Origin: Gammaproteobacteria bacterium
Lineage (GTDB): Bacteria; Pseudomonadota; Gammaproteobacteria; Steroidobacterales; Steroidobacteraceae
Assembly (NCBI GenBank): GCA_003164785.1
Contig: PLUE01000062.1
Span: 124,001-188,000, forward strand
Direction of reading: 5' to 3'
DNA: 64,000 nt
The notes beneath the pieces are model-generated. The model was given only the letters and a program-made list of their open reading frames with translations, was not told the origin of the DNA and did not search any database. Shown here piece by piece: positions 27,063 to 35,542 of this stretch. How positions within the stretch are numbered: the stretch's first letter is position 1; the number at the start of each line of letters is the position of its first letter. The position numbers and the translations under genes are program-made.

Positions 27063-28631
27063 ATGCTCGACGCAAAACTCAAAACTCAGTTGAAGGGCTA
27101 CCTCGAAAAGCTCACGCGGCCGGTCGAGATCATCGCGTCCGTCGGCGACGACGACAAGTCACGCGAGATGCTTGAATTGCTGCACGATATCATCGCCCTG
27201 TCCCCCCTGGTGACCCTCGATCCGGAGCGCGACGATAGCCAGATGAAGCCGTCATTCGCGCTGCGCCGGCCCGGGCACCCGTCGCACGTGCGTTTCGCCG
27301 GACTGCCGATGGGGCATGAATTCACGTCGTTGGTGCTTGCGTTGCTTCAGGCCGGCGGCCACCCTTCGAAGGCCGCGCCGGCGGTCCTCGAGCAGATTCG
27401 CGGCCTCGATGGTGAATTCAACTTCGAGACCTTCGTTTCGTTGACCTGTCAGAGCTGTCCGGACGTGGTTCAGGCGTTGAACCTCATGGCGGTCGTCAAT
27501 CCCAAGATCCACCATACGATGATCGATGGCGCGTTGTTCCAGGACGAAGTCGAGAAGCGACAGATCATGGCGGTGCCGACCGTGTTCTTGAACGGTCAGC
27601 CCTTCGGCCAGGGTCGCATGGAGTTGGAGGAAATCGTCGCCAAGATCGATGTCGGCGGTGCGGCGCGCGACGTGGCGCGCTTCAATGCCAAGGCGCCGTA
27701 CGATGTGTTGGTCGTCGGCGGTGGTCCTGCGGGGGCGGCTGCCGCCATCTATGCGGCGCGGAAGGGCATCCGCACGGGGATCGCGGCCGAGCGGCTGGGT
27801 GGACAGCTGCTGGACACCGTCGGGATTGAAAATTTCATTTCGGTGAAGGAGACCGACGGACACACGCTGGCGACCGGACTCGAGCAGCACATCGCAGTCT
27901 ATGATGTCGACGTGATGAATTTGCAGCGCGCCGCGGCATTGATCCCCGGCGAGATGATCGAGGTGAAGTTGACGAACGGTGCGAGTTTGAAGGCAAAGTC
28001 GGTCGTCATCGCGACCGGCGCCCGCTGGCGCGAAATCAACGTACCCGGCGAGCGTGAATACCGGAATCGTGGTGTGGCCTATTGTCCGCACTGCGACGGG
28101 CCCTTGTTCAAGGGCAAGCGTGTCGCCGTCATCGGCGGTGGTAACTCGGGGGTCGAGGCGGCGATCGATCTGGCAGGGTTGGTGAGCCATGTCACCGTCG
28201 TGGAGTTTGACGCGCAGTTGCGCGCAGATGCAGTACTGACGCGAAAACTGCACAGCCTGCCGAACGTGACGGTGTTGACCAGCGCGCAGACCACGGAAGT
28301 GATCGGTGACGGACAGAAGGTCACCGCGCTCACGTACAAGGACCGCCAGAGCAATGCGGTGCACACGGTGGAGCTCGCCGGCGTGTTCGTGCAGATTGGT
28401 CTCGTGCCCAACACGGATTGGCTGAAGGGCACGGTCAAGTTGTCGCCACGCGGTGAGATCGAAGTCGACGCCCGTGGACAGACATCGGTGCCCGGCGTAT
28501 TTGCGGCCGGCGATTGCACGATCGTTCCGTACAAGCAGATCGTAATCGCGATGGGTGAAGGCGCCAAGGCTTCCTTGAGTGCCTTTGATTACCTGATTCG
28601 CTCTCCCCTGTCGGTCGCCGCTGCCGCCTAG
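27063..28631 (+). CDS. ahpF: alkyl hydroperoxide reductase flavoprotein subunit
   Basis: 522 residues from an ATG at 27063 (AAGGTG 6-7 nt upstream; the product [17 protein letters not shown] matches E. coli AhpF). The N-terminal double-thioredoxin domain carries TCQSC (Cys129, Cys132). FAD site [19 protein letters not shown], redox-active YCPHCDG, NADH site [14 protein letters not shown] and the C-terminal FAGDCT-type FAD motif (AAGDCT) are present. It passes electrons from NADH to AhpC. Confidence 0.97.
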   Translation: MLDAKLKTQLKGYLEKLTRPVEIIASVGDDDKSREMLELLHDIIALSPLVTLDPERDDSQMKPSFALRRPGHPSHVRFAGLPMGHEFTSLVLALLQAGGHPSKAAPAVLEQIRGLDGEFNFETFVSLTCQSCPDVVQALNLMAVVNPKIHHTMIDGALFQDEVEKRQIMAVPTVFLNGQPFGQGRMELEEIVAKIDVGGAARDVARFNAKAPYDVLVVGGGPAGAAAAIYAARKGIRTGIAAERLGGQLLDTVGIENFISVKETDGHTLATGLEQHIAVYDVDVMNLQRAAALIPGEMIEVKLTNGASLKAKSVVIATGARWREINVPGEREYRNRGVAYCPHCDGPLFKGKRVAVIGGGNSGVEAAIDLAGLVSHVTVVEFDAQLRADAVLTRKLHSLPNVTVLTSAQTTEVIGDGQKVTALTYKDRQSNAVHTVELAGVFVQIGLVPNTDWLKGTVKLSPRGEIEVDARGQTSVPGVFAAGDCTIVPYKQIVIAMGEGAKASLSAFDYLIRSPLSVAAAA

Positions 28632-28667
28632 TGTAATAAGGCAGCGGTGATGCCTCGCGGCCGCCGA

Positions 28668-28691
28668 GGCGCCGCCCGGATGGGCGGCGCC
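28668..28691 (+). terminator. strong GC hairpin after ahpF
   Basis: A perfect 10-bp stem GGCGCCGCCC / GGGCGGCGCC with a 4-nt loop, 36 nt after the ahpF stop. No T-tract follows. Confidence 0.55.
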
Positions 28692-28751
28692 CGCCGTGTC
28701 GGGGGTTGCGCTGCGGCGACGATGTATGGGTGTTGCTCGGGCCACCATCTG

Positions 28752-28757
28752 TACAAT
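28752..28757 (+). promoter_or_regulatory. -10 box of the NUDIX gene
   Basis: TACAAT lies 27 nt upstream of the NUDIX hydrolase ATG. A TTGCTC 13 bp upstream is too close to be a standard -35. Confidence 0.35.
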
Positions 28758-28784
28758 GGTGATGCGGTAAGCCGAGAGTGCCTC

Positions 28785-29258
28785 ATGTCGTCAGCAACAC
28801 ATCCCACCAGAATGTCCTCCGGGGTCGTCGTCGTCAGCGTGGCCGAGCGTAAATTGCGCTTTCTGCTGTTGCGCGCCTATCGGAATTGGGATTTTCCGAA
28901 GGGACTGGTGGAGCTGGGCGAGTCGCCCATCGATGCCGCGGTACGCGAAGTCCGGGAGGAGACGACGTTGGATGACATCTCCTTCGATTGGGGGATGGTG
29001 TTCATGGATACCGGACCCTACAACAAGGGCAAGATCGCGCGTTACTATATTGCCCGTAGCAAGGAGACGCGCGTCAAACTGCCCATCAACCCGGAATTGG
29101 GCGTGCCGGAACATCATGAGGCCTGCTGGGTCGATTACGAAAAGGCGCTATCGATGGTGTCGCCCCGGTTGCAGCCGGTGATGCATTGGGCCTATGGCGT
29201 CGTGAATCACAACGCCTTGGCGGCCAAGCCCACGGACGCCCAGCTTCGCGTCAGTTGA
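28785..29258 (+). CDS. NUDIX hydrolase, dinucleotide polyphosphatase-like
   Basis: 157 residues from an ATG at 28785 (GAGAG 8 nt upstream; the ATG at 28812 is also possible). The NUDIX box is complete, GLVELGESPIDAAVREVREETTL. The short N-terminal strand, the WDFPKG lead-in and the small size resemble asymmetric Ap4A hydrolases, but the substrate cannot be read from sequence. Monocistronic, ending at a convergent hairpin. Confidence 0.85.
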   Translation: MSSATHPTRMSSGVVVVSVAERKLRFLLLRAYRNWDFPKGLVELGESPIDAAVREVREETTLDDISFDWGMVFMDTGPYNKGKIARYYIARSKETRVKLPINPELGVPEHHEACWVDYEKALSMVSPRLQPVMHWAYGVVNHNALAAKPTDAQLRVS

Positions 29259-29269
29259 GCGTCACGACG

Positions 29270-29299
29270 CGGCGGGCGAGTTCAACGACCTCGCCGCCG
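29270..29299. terminator. bidirectional hairpin
   Basis: Inverted repeat CGGCGGGCGAG / CTCGCCGCCG with one bulged base and a 9-nt loop, between the convergent NUDIX gene and the small lipoprotein gene. Confidence 0.5.
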
Positions 29300-29316
29300 A
29301 CGCGCGTGTTCCCAAA

Positions 29317-29478
29317 TCAATGGTAGTAAGGGTAAGGGCGCACGACTACCACGGGGGCGGGAGCGATCACTGCCACGTGCGGCCCATAGTAGCCGCGGTG
29401 ATAACCGTAGGGTGCCACCACGCAACCACTCATTGCAATAAAGCTCACTGGAATCAATAAGTTAAATAAGTTCTTCAT
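29317..29478 (-). CDS. very small Tyr/Pro/Val-rich lipoprotein
   Basis: 53 residues. A lipoprotein signal ends ISMSGC-like (FIAMSGC) with lipidated Cys at residue 19. The mature 35 residues are low complexity: CVVAPYGYHRGYYGPHVAV, then PAPVVVVRPYPYYH. The ATG at 29478 is favoured over 29484 because GAGGAGGG then has proper spacing. Similar short Y/P-rich lipoproteins are widespread in proteobacteria with unknown function. Confidence 0.65.
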   Translation of the reverse strand: MKNLFNLLIPVSFIAMSGCVVAPYGYHRGYYGPHVAVIAPAPVVVVRPYPYYH

Positions 29479-29569
29479 GGTCATCCCTCCTCGGGATCGC
29501 TGCGTCTCGAGTAATACAACGTGGCGCACTCCCCGCCGATGACAGCATGAAGAATCCTTAAGGGGAGCG

Positions 29570-30295
29570 TTATGCCAGCGTGTGGAACACCTTCTGCACG
29601 TCGTCGTCCTGATCCAGCTTGTCGATGAGGGCCAGCACCTCGGCGGCCTGTTCCTCCGGCAATTCGACCGGAACCGAGCAGATGTATTCGTGCTCAGCAG
29701 ACAGCGGTGCGATGCCGCGGGTTTCCAGAGCCTCCTGGAGTCTCCCGAAATCATTGAACGCGCAACGAATCACCAGCTGGGCGTCCCCTTTCTCGCCGGT
29801 GCTCTCCCCCATCTCCTCGAGACCATAATCGATGAGATCCAACTCCAGTTCGTCCTGGTCCTTGACATGCGTGGGGTCCAGTCGAAAGACCCCCATTTTC
29901 TTGAACAAGAAGCTGACGCTGCCGGTGTTTCCCAGGTTGCCGTTCCCTTTGGTAAAGATGTTGCGCAGACTCGCGACCGTGCGAGTCGGATTGTCGGTCG
30001 CGGTCTCCACCAACAGCGCGACACCGTGCGGCGCGTACCCTTCGTACAGGATTTCGAGGTAATTGGCCGCCTCCTTGCCGGATGCCCGGCGAATCGCGGC
30101 TTCGGTCTTATCCTTCGGCATATTAACCGCGCGGGCATTCTGTAGAATGCGCCGCAGTGTCGGATTAGCTGCGGGGTCAGGCCCACCGCTGTGCACCGCA
30201 ATAGCTATGTCTTTCGCCACCCGGGTGAATTGCTTCGCCATCCGGTTCCAACGAGCGAACATTGCGTGCTTTCTGACTTCGAATATACGTCCCAT
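29570..30295 (-). CDS. yebC: YebC/PmpR family transcriptional or translational regulator
   Basis: 241 residues from an ATG at 30295 with AAGGACG upstream. Family features are the N-terminal [19 protein letters not shown] and [14 protein letters not shown], then [22 protein letters not shown], and the C-terminal EHEYI...[30 protein letters not shown]. The canonical N-terminal Gly-His-Ser-Lys-Trp run is replaced by [16 protein letters not shown], a known variant form (YeeN-like subgroup). It acts on expression either by DNA binding or by helping ribosomes through proline-rich stretches, depending on the family member. Confidence 0.9.
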   Translation of the reverse strand: MGRIFEVRKHAMFARWNRMAKQFTRVAKDIAIAVHSGGPDPAANPTLRRILQNARAVNMPKDKTEAAIRRASGKEAANYLEILYEGYAPHGVALLVETATDNPTRTVASLRNIFTKGNGNLGNTGSVSFLFKKMGVFRLDPTHVKDQDELELDLIDYGLEEMGESTGEKGDAQLVIRCAFNDFGRLQEALETRGIAPLSAEHEYICSVPVELPEEQAAEVLALIDKLDQDDDVQKVFHTLA

Positions 30296-30381
30296 GATTT
30301 TGCGTCCTTGTTCAGGATGCGCATGGTAGCAATACCCCGTCAAACCGCTAGACTTGCGGTTACATCTTCAAGGCGATTCCT

Positions 30382-32259
30382 ATGAGTGCAGTTCCCGCCG
30401 GCGAAAGTCCTACGTTAAGTTTCCGCGATCTCGCGTTGTCAGAGCCCGTGTTGCGCGCGCTGACCGATGTCGGCTACGAGTCCCCCTCCCCCATCCAGGC
30501 GGCGACCATTCCAGTTCTGCTGTCCGGCAAGGACATGCTGGGCCAGGCGCAGACCGGGACGGGCAAAACGGCTGCATTTGCACTGCCGGCGCTCTCGCGG
30601 ATCGATTTGTCGAAGCACGAGCCGCAAGTGTTGGTGCTCGTACCGACCCGCGAACTGGCGCTGCAGGTGGCCGAGGCGTTTCAGAAATATGCCGCGCACA
30701 TCAAGGGATTCCATGTCCTCCCGATATACGGCGGCCAGAGTTACCAGCCGCAGCTGAATGCGCTGCGGCGCGGCGTGCATGTGGTGGTCGGGACGCCAGG
30801 GCGGGTGATAGACCATATGAACCGGGGTACGCTCAAGCTGAGCGGCCTGACCCTGTTGGTATTGGATGAAGCGGACGAAATGCTGCAAATGGGCTTCGTG
30901 GATGCGGTCGAGAGCATCCTCGAGCAAACGCCGCCGGAGCGCCAGGTAGCGCTGTTCTCCGCGACCATGGCTGCGCCGATTCGCCGCATTGCAGCAAAAC
31001 ATCTCCGATCGCCGGTCGAAGTCACGATCAAGAGCAAAACCAGTACGGCGACCAATATCCGGCAGCGCTATTGGATGGTCAGCGGCATGCACAAGCTGGA
31101 TGCATTGACGCGAATCCTCGAGGCAGAAACTTTCGACGGCATGCTGGTCTTTACGCGCACCAAGCAGTCGACGGTCGAGCTCGCCGAGAAGCTCGAGGCA
31201 CGGGGCTTTGCCGCGGCCCCCCTCAATGGCGATATTCCACAGCCACAACGCGAACGTACGGTGCAGCGGCTGAAGGCGGGCCAGATCGATATCCTGGTGG
31301 CCACCGATGTCGCTGCCCGCGGTCTCGATGTCGAGCGCATCGGTCATGTCGTGAATTACGACGTCCCGTATGACACCGAGTCGTACGTGCATCGGATCGG
31401 CCGGACCGGCCGGGCCGGCCGTAAGGGGGAAGCCATCTTGTTCGTGGCGCCCCGCGAGCGAAACATGCTGCGGGCCATCGAACGCGCCACGCGGCAGGTC
31501 ATCGAGCCGATGAACCTGCCGACAGTGGATGCGGTGAACGCGCTGCGCATCGAAAAGTTCAAGACCAAGGTCACAGAAGCAATCTCGCAGGCGGACGCCA
31601 AGGCGTTCCGGCCGATGGTCGAGCAACTGGAGGCTGAAACCGGCTTGCCACTGATCGACATCGCGGCGGCGCTCGCCGCGTTGGCGCAGGGTACCACCCC
31701 GTTGTTGATCGGCGGCAAGCCCGAGCGCAGCGGTGACGAGCACGGGGGGTCGCAGGGACGACCCACGGCATATGAGGAGCGCGCCGAGCGACCTCGTTCC
31801 TTCGACCGTCCGCCGCCGCGCGAGCGCCCGCAGTCGCCGGACCGCGCCCCGGCGGCCGAGCGCCATCAACCGAGCGATCGCACTCCCAATGACCGGACGC
31901 GACCGGAGTCGCGGGAATCGCGCCCGAAGTCCGCGAGCGGGTTGATGGAGACCTATCGGATCGAAGTCGGCGCCGCGCATGGCATCAAGCCGAGCAACGT
32001 GGTCGGCGCGATCGCCAACGAATCCGGGATCGAGGGTGTGCACATCGGCCGTGTCGACATTCGTGATGACCATAGCTTCGTGGACCTGCCCGAAGGCATG
32101 CCGAAGCCGGTTTTCAAGCTATTGCAGAAAGTGTTGGTGGCGGGCAGGGAGTTGCGGATCACCAAAGTGAGCGAGAAACCGCCGAAACCCCCGCGCGATG
32201 CCGAGCGCAAGGTCATGTTGAGCCGCAAGCCGGCTCCGGGCCGGTCCAAGAACGATTGA
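30382..32259 (+). CDS. deaD: DEAD-box ATP-dependent RNA helicase, CsdA/DeaD type
   Basis: 625 residues. Q motif (FRDLALSEPVLRALTDVGYESPSPIQ), Walker A AQTGTGKT, DEAD box VLDEADEM, SAT, and the C-terminal helicase motifs VATDVAARGLDVERI and HRIGRTGRAGR are present. A charged Arg/Pro-rich linker (about 455-525) leads to a DbpA/CsdA RNA-binding domain (about 525-600; ETYRIEVGAAHGIKPSNVVGAIANE split over two strands). It unwinds structured RNA in ribosome assembly and cold adaptation. It may form an operon with the small basic protein 30 nt downstream. Confidence 0.95.
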   Translation: MSAVPAGESPTLSFRDLALSEPVLRALTDVGYESPSPIQAATIPVLLSGKDMLGQAQTGTGKTAAFALPALSRIDLSKHEPQVLVLVPTRELALQVAEAFQKYAAHIKGFHVLPIYGGQSYQPQLNALRRGVHVVVGTPGRVIDHMNRGTLKLSGLTLLVLDEADEMLQMGFVDAVESILEQTPPERQVALFSATMAAPIRRIAAKHLRSPVEVTIKSKTSTATNIRQRYWMVSGMHKLDALTRILEAETFDGMLVFTRTKQSTVELAEKLEARGFAAAPLNGDIPQPQRERTVQRLKAGQIDILVATDVAARGLDVERIGHVVNYDVPYDTESYVHRIGRTGRAGRKGEAILFVAPRERNMLRAIERATRQVIEPMNLPTVDAVNALRIEKFKTKVTEAISQADAKAFRPMVEQLEAETGLPLIDIAAALAALAQGTTPLLIGGKPERSGDEHGGSQGRPTAYEERAERPRSFDRPPPRERPQSPDRAPAAERHQPSDRTPNDRTRPESRESRPKSASGLMETYRIEVGAAHGIKPSNVVGAIANESGIEGVHIGRVDIRDDHSFVDLPEGMPKPVFKLLQKVLVAGRELRITKVSEKPPKPPRDAERKVMLSRKPAPGRSKND

Positions 32260-32289
32260 ACGGTTTTTTAACACAAGAGGAGTCGAATC

Positions 32290-32394
32290 ATGGGCAAAGG
32301 CATGGATCGAAAGAAAGAAGACAAGAAGAAACCCAGCAAGACCTTGGAAGAGAAGCGCGCGGCCAAGAAAGAAAAGAAGCAGTCCAAGGGCTGA
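32290..32394 (+). CDS. 34-residue lysine-rich basic protein
   Basis: ATG at 32290 with AAGAGGAG about 8 nt upstream and a TGA at 32392-32394. The product has 13 Lys in 34 residues, starting MGKGMDRKKEDKKKPSK and ending KKQSKG. The strong ribosome site and the 30-nt gap after deaD support a real gene. Size and charge suggest an intrinsically disordered RNA- or ribosome-associated peptide; that is inference, and no named family is recognised. Confidence 0.7.
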   Translation: MGKGMDRKKEDKKKPSKTLEEKRAAKKEKKQSKG

Positions 32395-32398
32395 GCCC

Positions 32399-33352
32399 CT
32401 AGACCACTCGGGAGCGGCGGCCGCCGACTCGAAAATCTTCGACGTTGGCGGCCATCTCATCGAGGCAGCGCTGGCGAGCCTCGCGCGCGGCCCACGCGAC
32501 ATGCGGGGTCAGTACCAGATTCGGAATATCGGGGTCCAGCAACGGATCGCCGTCGACCGGCGGTTCCTGTGACAGCACATCGATTCCCGCTCCCCCCAGC
32601 CGTCCCGCCTTCAAGGCGCTGGCAAGCGCTTTACCGTCGACCAGACCGCCGCGTGCGGTATTGATGAGCAGCGCATCCGGCTTCATCAGCGACAACTCGC
32701 GTTCGCCGATCAGCCCGCGTGTGGCCGCCGTCAGCGGGCAATGCAGGGAAACCACGTCGGACAGCGCCAGCAGCCGATCGAGGTCATGGCGGCCCTCCTC
32801 GGGTGCTCCGCCGGGACGATTGGCGATGATGACGCGCATGCCGAACGCTTCCGCAGCCTTGGCGGCGGCGCGGCCCAGTTCTCCCCATCCCACGACACCG
32901 AATGTCAGGCCCGAGAGTTCACGGATCGGCTGGTCGAGAACCGTGAAGATTCCGCTCCTGCCCCAGGTGCCATCCTTCGCCAGTCGGGTGTATTCGGGCA
33001 CGTGCTGCGTCAGGCTCAAGATCATCGCCCAAATCTGCTGCATCACCGATTGACTGCAGTAGCCGCGCACATTGCACACGCCTATACCACGCTCGCGCGC
33101 AGCAATCAAGTCGACGTTATCCGTTCCAGTGGCCGCGATGCACACCAGCTTCAGGTGCGGCGCCGCGTCGAGGCGCGCACGCGATAGGGCGAATTTGTTC
33201 AGCAGCACGATCTCGGCATCGGCGATCCGCCCGGCTAATTGGGCACCGTCCGTCGAACCATGGAGCACGAGACCCGGCATCGCCGCGGCCAGGGAAGCGG
33301 TGTTCAAGTCTCCATGGGAGACGGTGTCGTAATCCAGGAATACGGCGCGCAT
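32399..33352 (-). CDS. D-2-hydroxyacid dehydrogenase (NAD-dependent)
   Basis: 317 residues. Rossmann motif FGVVGWGELGRAAAKAAEAFG, catalytic Arg in NTARGGLVDGKAL, the following Glu region, and the catalytic His in LTPHVAWAARE are present. The closest recognisable group is glycerate/hydroxypyruvate reductase-like enzymes, reducing 2-keto acids with NADH. The substrate is not determined. Its start lies about 18 nt from the divergent rhomboid gene. Confidence 0.88.
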   Translation of the reverse strand: MRAVFLDYDTVSHGDLNTASLAAAMPGLVLHGSTDGAQLAGRIADAEIVLLNKFALSRARLDAAPHLKLVCIAATGTDNVDLIAARERGIGVCNVRGYCSQSVMQQIWAMILSLTQHVPEYTRLAKDGTWGRSGIFTVLDQPIRELSGLTFGVVGWGELGRAAAKAAEAFGMRVIIANRPGGAPEEGRHDLDRLLALSDVVSLHCPLTAATRGLIGERELSLMKPDALLINTARGGLVDGKALASALKAGRLGGAGIDVLSQEPPVDGDPLLDPDIPNLVLTPHVAWAAREARQRCLDEMAANVEDFRVGGRRSRVV

Positions 33353-33370
33353 GGCGGGTTAGAATACCTC

Positions 33371-33973
33371 GTGAAAAACGCTCTCGCAGTGAAATGCCTC
33401 ATCGCCGCCAACGTGGCGATCTACCTGTTGCAGTCGGTCACCAAGGGCGGCTTGGACGCGATGGCCCTCTGGCCGCTGCAGCCGATCGATGGTCGATCCT
33501 ATTTTCATGTCTGGCAAATCATCACGTATGCGTTTCTGCATAGTACCGACAACATCGCGCATCTGCTGCTCAACATGCTGGGGCTGTGGATGTTCGGGGC
33601 CGAGATCGAGCGGTATGTTGGCCCATGGCGCCTGCTGGTTTGCTATTTCGCATCGGTGCTGACGGCCGCGATCACCCAATTGTTCGTGCCGGCGCTGCTG
33701 GGCGCGCCGCCTGCACCCACCATTGGGGCTTCCGGCGGGGTGTTCGGTCTGCTGCTGGCGTATGCATTGCTGTTCCCGAACCGCAAGGTCATTCCGCTGA
33801 TTCCCCCGATACCGATGCCGGCCTGGGTGTTTGCCTCGATCTATGCGGCGGTCGAGCTTTTCATGGGCGTGACCGGGAGGCTGTCGGGTATCGCCCACTT
33901 CGCGCACCTCGGCGGAATGATCGGCAGCGGCCTCACGGTCATGCAATGGCGCCTCGGACGCCGTGCGCGCTAG
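33371..33973 (+). CDS. rhomboid family intramembrane serine protease
   Basis: About 200 residues from a GTG at 33371. Longer versions would run into the divergent dehydrogenase gene and lack a reason to be translated. Six membrane helices are predicted. The HLLLNMLGLWMFG motif (His and Asn of the oxyanion region), the nucleophile Ser in GASGGVFG, and the catalytic His in AHFAHLGGMIGSG are all present, so it should be active. It cleaves membrane-protein helices; the target is unknown. TAGAAT sits 5 nt before the start codon, so the message may be leaderless. Confidence 0.85.
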   Translation: MKNALAVKCLIAANVAIYLLQSVTKGGLDAMALWPLQPIDGRSYFHVWQIITYAFLHSTDNIAHLLLNMLGLWMFGAEIERYVGPWRLLVCYFASVLTAAITQLFVPALLGAPPAPTIGASGGVFGLLLAYALLFPNRKVIPLIPPIPMPAWVFASIYAAVELFMGVTGRLSGIAHFAHLGGMIGSGLTVMQWRLGRRAR

Positions 33974-34003
33974 ACTCGCGATTCCCGGCCACGCTAGGTT
34001 CCC

Positions 34004-35011
34004 ATGATGACACGCGCGCCTCCGACATTTCGTTCCGCGGCCCGCGTCCTGTGCTTGGCCGTAATCGCCTGCGTAAGCCTGCCCGTCCATGCCGAATGGG
34101 TCCGGCGCATCGACGACGGCATCATGGGCACGCGGATCACGGTGGAGCTCTGGGCGGACGACAAGGAGAAGGGCGAGCAGGCTATCGACGCCGTGCTCGA
34201 TGAAATGCGGCATGTCGATGAATCGATGAGCACCTACAAGCCCACCAGCGAGGTGTCGCGGGTCAACGCGAATGCGGCTGCGGGACCCATGCCGATAACC
34301 AAGGAACTATTCGATCTGCTCACTGCGGCCAGGGAGTATTCGGTCCTCACGGACGGCGCGTTCGACATCACCTACGCGAGCGTCGGCTACATGTATGACT
34401 TCCGCAAGCACGTGCGGCCCGACGAGGCGCAGATCACCAAGGCGCTGCCGGCCGTGGACTACCGCCACGTGATCCTGGATGCCAAGAAGCAGACCGTTCG
34501 GTTTTCGCAGCAGGGTGTGCGCATCGATCTGGGCGGGATCGCGAAGGGATACTCCGTGGATCGCGGCATCGATGCGCTGAAGGCGCGTGGATTCACCCGC
34601 GCGTATGTTTCTGCCGGCGGCGATAGTCGGATCATCGGCGACCGGTTCGGCAAGCCTTGGATGGTCGGCATCCGCGACCCGAGAAAGGGCGCAGGCGAGG
34701 TCATCACGCGCATACCCCTGGTCGATGCGGCGATCTCGACCTCGGGCGACTATGAGCGATTCTTCGAAGAAGACGGAGTGCGTTATCACCACATCATCGA
34801 TCCGCACACGGGTCATTCCGCAAGCAAGGTGCGCAGCGCCACCGTCATCGGACCCTATGCCACCCGCACCGACGGGCTGTCCAAGACCGCCTTCGTCCTG
34901 GGACCGGAGAAGGCCATGGAAATCTATAATCGGATCGACGACATCGACGCCATCATCGTGAAGCTTGATGGCACCGTCATCTACTCGAAGGGTCTCGAAA
35001 AGGCCCGCTGA
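34004..35011 (+). CDS. apbE: FAD:protein FMN transferase (ApbE family)
   Basis: 335 residues with a Sec signal peptide ending SLPVHA. Family motifs: MGTRITVELWADD, the FDITYASVG region, IDLGGIAKGYSVDRG (FAD binding), YVSAGGDSRIIG, and the Mg-binding HHIIDPHTGHSA. It attaches FMN to Thr residues of periplasmic or membrane flavoproteins such as NqrB/C or RnfG. No such target is in this window. The predicted Cys of lipidated forms is absent, so it is probably a soluble periplasmic form. Confidence 0.92.
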   Translation: MMTRAPPTFRSAARVLCLAVIACVSLPVHAEWVRRIDDGIMGTRITVELWADDKEKGEQAIDAVLDEMRHVDESMSTYKPTSEVSRVNANAAAGPMPITKELFDLLTAAREYSVLTDGAFDITYASVGYMYDFRKHVRPDEAQITKALPAVDYRHVILDAKKQTVRFSQQGVRIDLGGIAKGYSVDRGIDALKARGFTRAYVSAGGDSRIIGDRFGKPWMVGIRDPRKGAGEVITRIPLVDAAISTSGDYERFFEEDGVRYHHIIDPHTGHSASKVRSATVIGPYATRTDGLSKTAFVLGPEKAMEIYNRIDDIDAIIVKLDGTVIYSKGLEKAR

Positions 35012-35020
35012 CCGGACGCC

Positions 35021-35503
35021 CTAGTCGCGAAAGTTGTTGAATTGCAGGGGAACGTCGATATCCGCCTGACGCAGGAAGGCGATCGCTTCCTGGAGATCGT
35101 CGCGCTTCTTGCCGGTCACGCGCACCTTGTCGCCCTGAATCTGGGCCTGGACCTTCAGTTTCGAATCCTTCAACAGGCGCGATACTTTTTTCCCCGTCTC
35201 CTGATCGATGCCCTGCCTGACCACCACGAGCTGCTTGGCTTTGGCCAGATTGACGACCGGATCCTTGACCTCGAGGCACGCGATGTCGATGCCTCGTTTG
35301 GCGATCCGCAGTTTTAAAATCTCGAGCATCTGCTTCAGCTGGAAGTCCGCCGGCGCGCTCATGGTCACGGTGGCGTCCTCCAGCTCGAACGTCGCGTCGG
35401 TACCCTTGAAGTCGAACCGCTGGGTAAGTTCGCGAACGGCCTGATCGACCGCATTGGTCAGCTCATGGGAATCGAATTCGGAGACGACGTCGAATGAAGG
35501 CAT
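35021..35503 (-). CDS. yajQ: YajQ family nucleotide-binding protein
   Basis: 160 residues, the usual length. Hallmarks are MPSFDVVSEFDSHELTNAVDQ, RFDFKG and VRVTGKKRDDLQEAIAFLR. YajQ-family proteins bind c-di-GMP in Xanthomonas and Pseudomonas relatives and act with LysR-type regulators. This is a second possible c-di-GMP link besides the riboswitch, but binding cannot be read from sequence. Confidence 0.93.
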   Translation of the reverse strand: MPSFDVVSEFDSHELTNAVDQAVRELTQRFDFKGTDATFELEDATVTMSAPADFQLKQMLEILKLRIAKRGIDIACLEVKDPVVNLAKAKQLVVVRQGIDQETGKKVSRLLKDSKLKVQAQIQGDKVRVTGKKRDDLQEAIAFLRQADIDVPLQFNNFRD

Positions 35504-35542
35504 TTAGGATTCCGCCAAAGTGTTGATGTTCGGTTTCATGAC

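Noticed and set aside
30439-32073. 544-codon leftward frame opposite deaD.
   Set aside because: Mirror of a well-identified helicase gene; composition typical of antisense shadow.
33239-33370. Longer start for the rhomboid protease.
   Set aside because: It overlaps the 5' end of the divergent dehydrogenase gene and adds a non-membrane, low-similarity tail.
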